Assembly: GCA_026390345.1 (NCBI GenBank)
Contig: JAPLGD010000035.1
Location: 1-43,102 of the forward strand
Source of the DNA: Candidatus Bipolaricaulota bacterium
GTDB taxonomy: Bacteria; Bipolaricaulota; Bipolaricaulia; UBA7950; UBA9294
DNA length: 43,102 nt
Direction of reading: 5' to 3'
The notes under the pieces were generated by a model, which did not search any database, was not told the DNA's origin, and worked only from the letters and a program-made list of their open reading frames with translations. Numbering within the stretch: position 1 is the first letter of the stretch; every line of letters begins with the position of its first letter. Of this stretch, positions 41,105 to 43,102 are shown one piece after another. The position numbers and the translations under genes were made by a program.

Positions 41105-41257
41105 GGGAGCCGTAGGGGGGAGCTCGGTGCTCTTAGAAACGGCGCTGGACTTTGCACGTAGGTCCCCGCACGGTTCGAGTTCCCGCCCCGGAAAGGAACG
41201 GGGCACCGAACGCATGTGAACGCGGCCACGCAATGACGTTACCTGCGCCCCGCAGAG
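41105..41257. other. 153-bp gap with a tRNA-like stretch and a hairpin
   Basis: The bases around 41116-41190 contain tRNA-like pieces (GAGCTCGGTG, GGCGCTGGACTT, GGTTCGAGTTCC) in the usual order, but the arms do not pair well and there is no CCA. It may be a decayed tRNA. A 6-bp stem, GCCCCG/CGGGGC, follows at about 41187-41206. Confidence 0.3.
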
Positions 41258-42307
41258 CTACTGATTCAGCTCGTCCTTGCGAGCAAAGGGCTGTGTCGAG
41301 AGGATGAATGAAGCCTTCGACAGGCTTGTCTCGAGAAGCGGTACTCTCACGCTGCGGGTAACGCGACGCACAACCTCCGCAGTTGACATGGGAGCACGCG
41401 CGCCAAGGTGGACCGCTTTGATGGGCAGGGTAACCCATTCGCGTGGTGGCTGGCCTGGCCCCAGTGGAAGAACGATTCGCCACTCCTGTTCATATGACCA
41501 CTCCGCGCTCTTGTGTAGGCACGCCAGCGTAAGCCACAGGTTGTTGAACTGCCCTACTTGTGCCTGCGCGAAGTACTTCCCGGCGTCGAACAACGCTTCG
41601 ACATAGACCACGGGGCACACCGCATATCGTAGGGGGTGATTGCTTGGCAGAGCGTTGAAGTCGTATTCAATGCAGAGTCCGCTATGGGCAGATGCGTAGT
41701 GGCTCCACATAGCCGCAGACTGCACCGTCGCGCTGAAGCAGCAGATGCGCACTCCCTCTCTCATTCGCGAGCCCATGTCCTCCTGCACCTTCTTCATCAT
41801 TCCAGAGGACCACTCTTCAACGAAGGCGAGGAACCTGTCGACGTTATGTTCCGGGATCGACGGATCCTTGCGGGCCAGTAGATGTCCCAGCGTGTGTAGC
41901 GGCTTCTGTGACTGAAGGACTTGCCTGATCTCCTCTGGGCACAGGAACTCCGCGATCCCTCCCTCTTTCAGCATGGCGGGCAACTTCGGGTGTCCGGCCA
42001 GATCCCAGTCAGGCTGATTGAGCATGCAGAAGACAGAGTCGTAAGGATCGTTGAACGCGTCGGGGCTAGATAGACAGACCTCTCCGGTCCGAATCTCCTC
42101 AAGAGTTCGTTGACGGAGGCTTTCTGAGTCGGGGTCTTCGGGTACGGTACTGCCGTGCATTGGGGGGAACGGCCTGTAGCGAAAGAGACTGATAGGGAGA
42201 TGTGTGAGCTTAAGTCGCTGCGCTTCGTCTATGCCGAGCTTCTTCGGATCGGCGGGCAGTAGCAGGTTGAAGTACTCCTCAACCCATTGTGCATTCACGC
42301 GTACCAT
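41258..42307 (-). CDS. DUF2971-family protein
   Basis: A 349-residue protein. LFRYRPFPPMH, then LSSPDAFNDPYDSVFCM, ICCFSATVQSAAMWSHYASA with HSGLCIEYDF, and WSYEQEWRIVLPLG are the recurring marks of DUF2971 (PF11185), a family of unknown biochemical function often found with mobile elements and defence genes. N-terminal 40 residues are less typical. ATG at 42307 is the first in the frame and has no clear ribosome site. The gene looks less GC-rich than its neighbours, and it lies between a toxin-antitoxin pair and a transposase remnant, so recent gain is likely. Confidence 0.75.
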   Translation of the reverse strand: MVRVNAQWVEEYFNLLLPADPKKLGIDEAQRLKLTHLPISLFRYRPFPPMHGSTVPEDPDSESLRQRTLEEIRTGEVCLSSPDAFNDPYDSVFCMLNQPDWDLAGHPKLPAMLKEGGIAEFLCPEEIRQVLQSQKPLHTLGHLLARKDPSIPEHNVDRFLAFVEEWSSGMMKKVQEDMGSRMREGVRICCFSATVQSAAMWSHYASAHSGLCIEYDFNALPSNHPLRYAVCPVVYVEALFDAGKYFAQAQVGQFNNLWLTLACLHKSAEWSYEQEWRIVLPLGPGQPPREWVTLPIKAVHLGARAPMSTAEVVRRVTRSVRVPLLETSLSKASFILSTQPFARKDELNQ

Positions 42308-42479
42308 GGGCGAAGCTTAGTGGATGCAGCAGTCAGAAGAGAAGGCTCTCTTCTCATTGTCAGGACACCTCGGCGCCTGCACAATGGCTCGCGCTGCGTT
42401 GGTTGAAGAGCGGCGCCTCGGCTTGGTCTACCGACATGTGCTGAAGTGAGCCAGAACCCTTTGGTCCCTTCCTCCCCTC
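42308..42479. other. gap with no gene recognised
   Basis: The 172 bp between the DUF2971 gene and the transposase remnant show no gene or strong hairpin. The N-terminal half of the transposase would be expected here but is not found. Confidence 0.4.
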
Positions 42480-43102
42480 GAGACGCCCGAGGCAAACCTG
42501 TCACGCGGAATGCGCCACTTGAACGGCGTCTACACCCAGGCCTTCAACCGCCGGCACATGAGGAGCGGTCATGTACTGCAGGGACGGTTCAAGGCCATCC
42601 TCGTCGAGAAGGAGACCCACCTCCTCGAACTGGCCCGGTATGTGGTGCTGAACCCCGTGCGGGCGCGAGCTGTGCGGAGCGTCCGCGACTGGCCGTGGTC
42701 AAGCTACCGCGCAACAGCAGGGATGGCGGAAGCACCCGAGTTCCTGACGACTGACTGGATTCTTTCGCAGTTCCATCGGACCCCACGCCGCGCGATCGAG
42801 CTCTACCGCGAGTTCGTGAAGCAGGGTCGCGGCATTGACGCCTGGTCCGAGCTGCGGGGCGGCATCCTGCTCGGTACCGACGAGTTTGTCGACAAGCTGA
42901 AGCCGCTCCTCTCAGACTACGAGGCGCTGAAAGAGATCCCACGCCGCGAGCGCCTTGCTGCCCGACCGAGCCTTGACGAGCTGTTCTCCAAGGTGCGTGA
43001 CAAGAAGACACGCAACAGGCAGATCCACGCGGCTGTCCGCGTTCACGAGTACACGCTTCAGGCGGTCGCCGACTTCCTTGGCCTTCACTACTCGACCATC
43101 AG
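42480..43102 (+). pseudogene. REP-associated tyrosine transposase, 5'-truncated, runs off right edge
   Basis: In one open frame from 42480: ETPEANLSRGMRHLNGVYTQ, AFNRRHMRSGHVLQGRFKAI, LLELARYVVLNPVRARAV and WPWSSYRATAG. This is the second half of a Y1/IS200-like REP-associated transposase (RAYT, Transposase_17), followed by the long C-terminal extension with an HTH-like AVADFLGLHYSTI as the window ends. The N-terminal part with the HUH metal site (the usual MPNHxHLL segment) is missing; only an imperfect LPPLETP echoes it. RAYTs act on short palindromes headed by a tetranucleotide. The active tyrosine, normally in this half, would lie near the ...QGRF region, but the enzyme is probably inactive. 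Confidence 0.8.

Overview
This is a high-GC bacterial window of about 43 kb with no rRNA or intact tRNA gene. It carries housekeeping genes, a glutamate dehydrogenase cluster and a small accessory tip. Anaerobic class III ribonucleotide reductase (NrdD/NrdG), three glutamate-dehydrogenase-type enzymes, an adenosine-specific kinase and many flavin-using enzymes suggest an anaerobic amino-acid- or peptide-fermenting organism, possibly thermophilic. The mix would suit a deep-branching candidate phylum such as Bipolaricaulota/Acetothermia. That placement is a guess from gene content and not a sequence match.

Layout. 1-9.3 kb is a loosely organised accessory region. It holds a PAS-domain sensor cut by the left edge, a GyrI-like/Cys-rich protein broken by a 104-bp tandem duplication, a double GNAT acetyltransferase, two flavin-reductase-fold proteins, a zinc-ribbon protein, a stand-alone proteasome-fold hydrolase, two exported proteins, an FMN reductase/nitroreductase pair and an MFS remnant. 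9.3-16.8 kb holds three glutamate-dehydrogenase paralogues interleaved with a metallophosphoesterase, a nucleotidyltransferase and two CRP/FNR-type regulators. 16.8-25 kb is a minus-strand block: glmU-prs-rplY-pth and then clpC-radA-punA. 25-29 kb has trpS converging on nrdD-nrdG. 29-32 kb is rpsT-secF-recJ. 32.5-36 kb is yidC-jag-mnmE on the minus strand. 36-40 kb is a tightly overlapping ribE-ribBA-ribH-hisS run ending with an adenosine-specific kinase. 40-43 kb is the accessory tip: a MazEF-type toxin-antitoxin pair flanked by a truncated copy of that kinase, a DUF2971 protein and a 5'-truncated REP-associated tyrosine transposase.

The most unusual element is non-coding. Two intergenic regions between convergent genes (about 3173-3312 and 32226-32577) hold tandem arrays of stem-loops, each unit starting with CTAG. 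Stem sequences differ between units while pairing is kept. A third convergent gap (40057-40179) has a single hairpin with CTAG in both arms nested in a larger inverted repeat. They may be stacked terminators or REP-like palindromes related to the transposase remnant.

Other points of note: a GlmU that keeps its acetyltransferase residues but has lost the uridyltransferase signature; a likely ATT start codon for rpsT; two genes with promoter placement implying leaderless transcripts; a Cys-repeat tail on HisS; and a 24-bp uninterrupted stem sequence inside pth.
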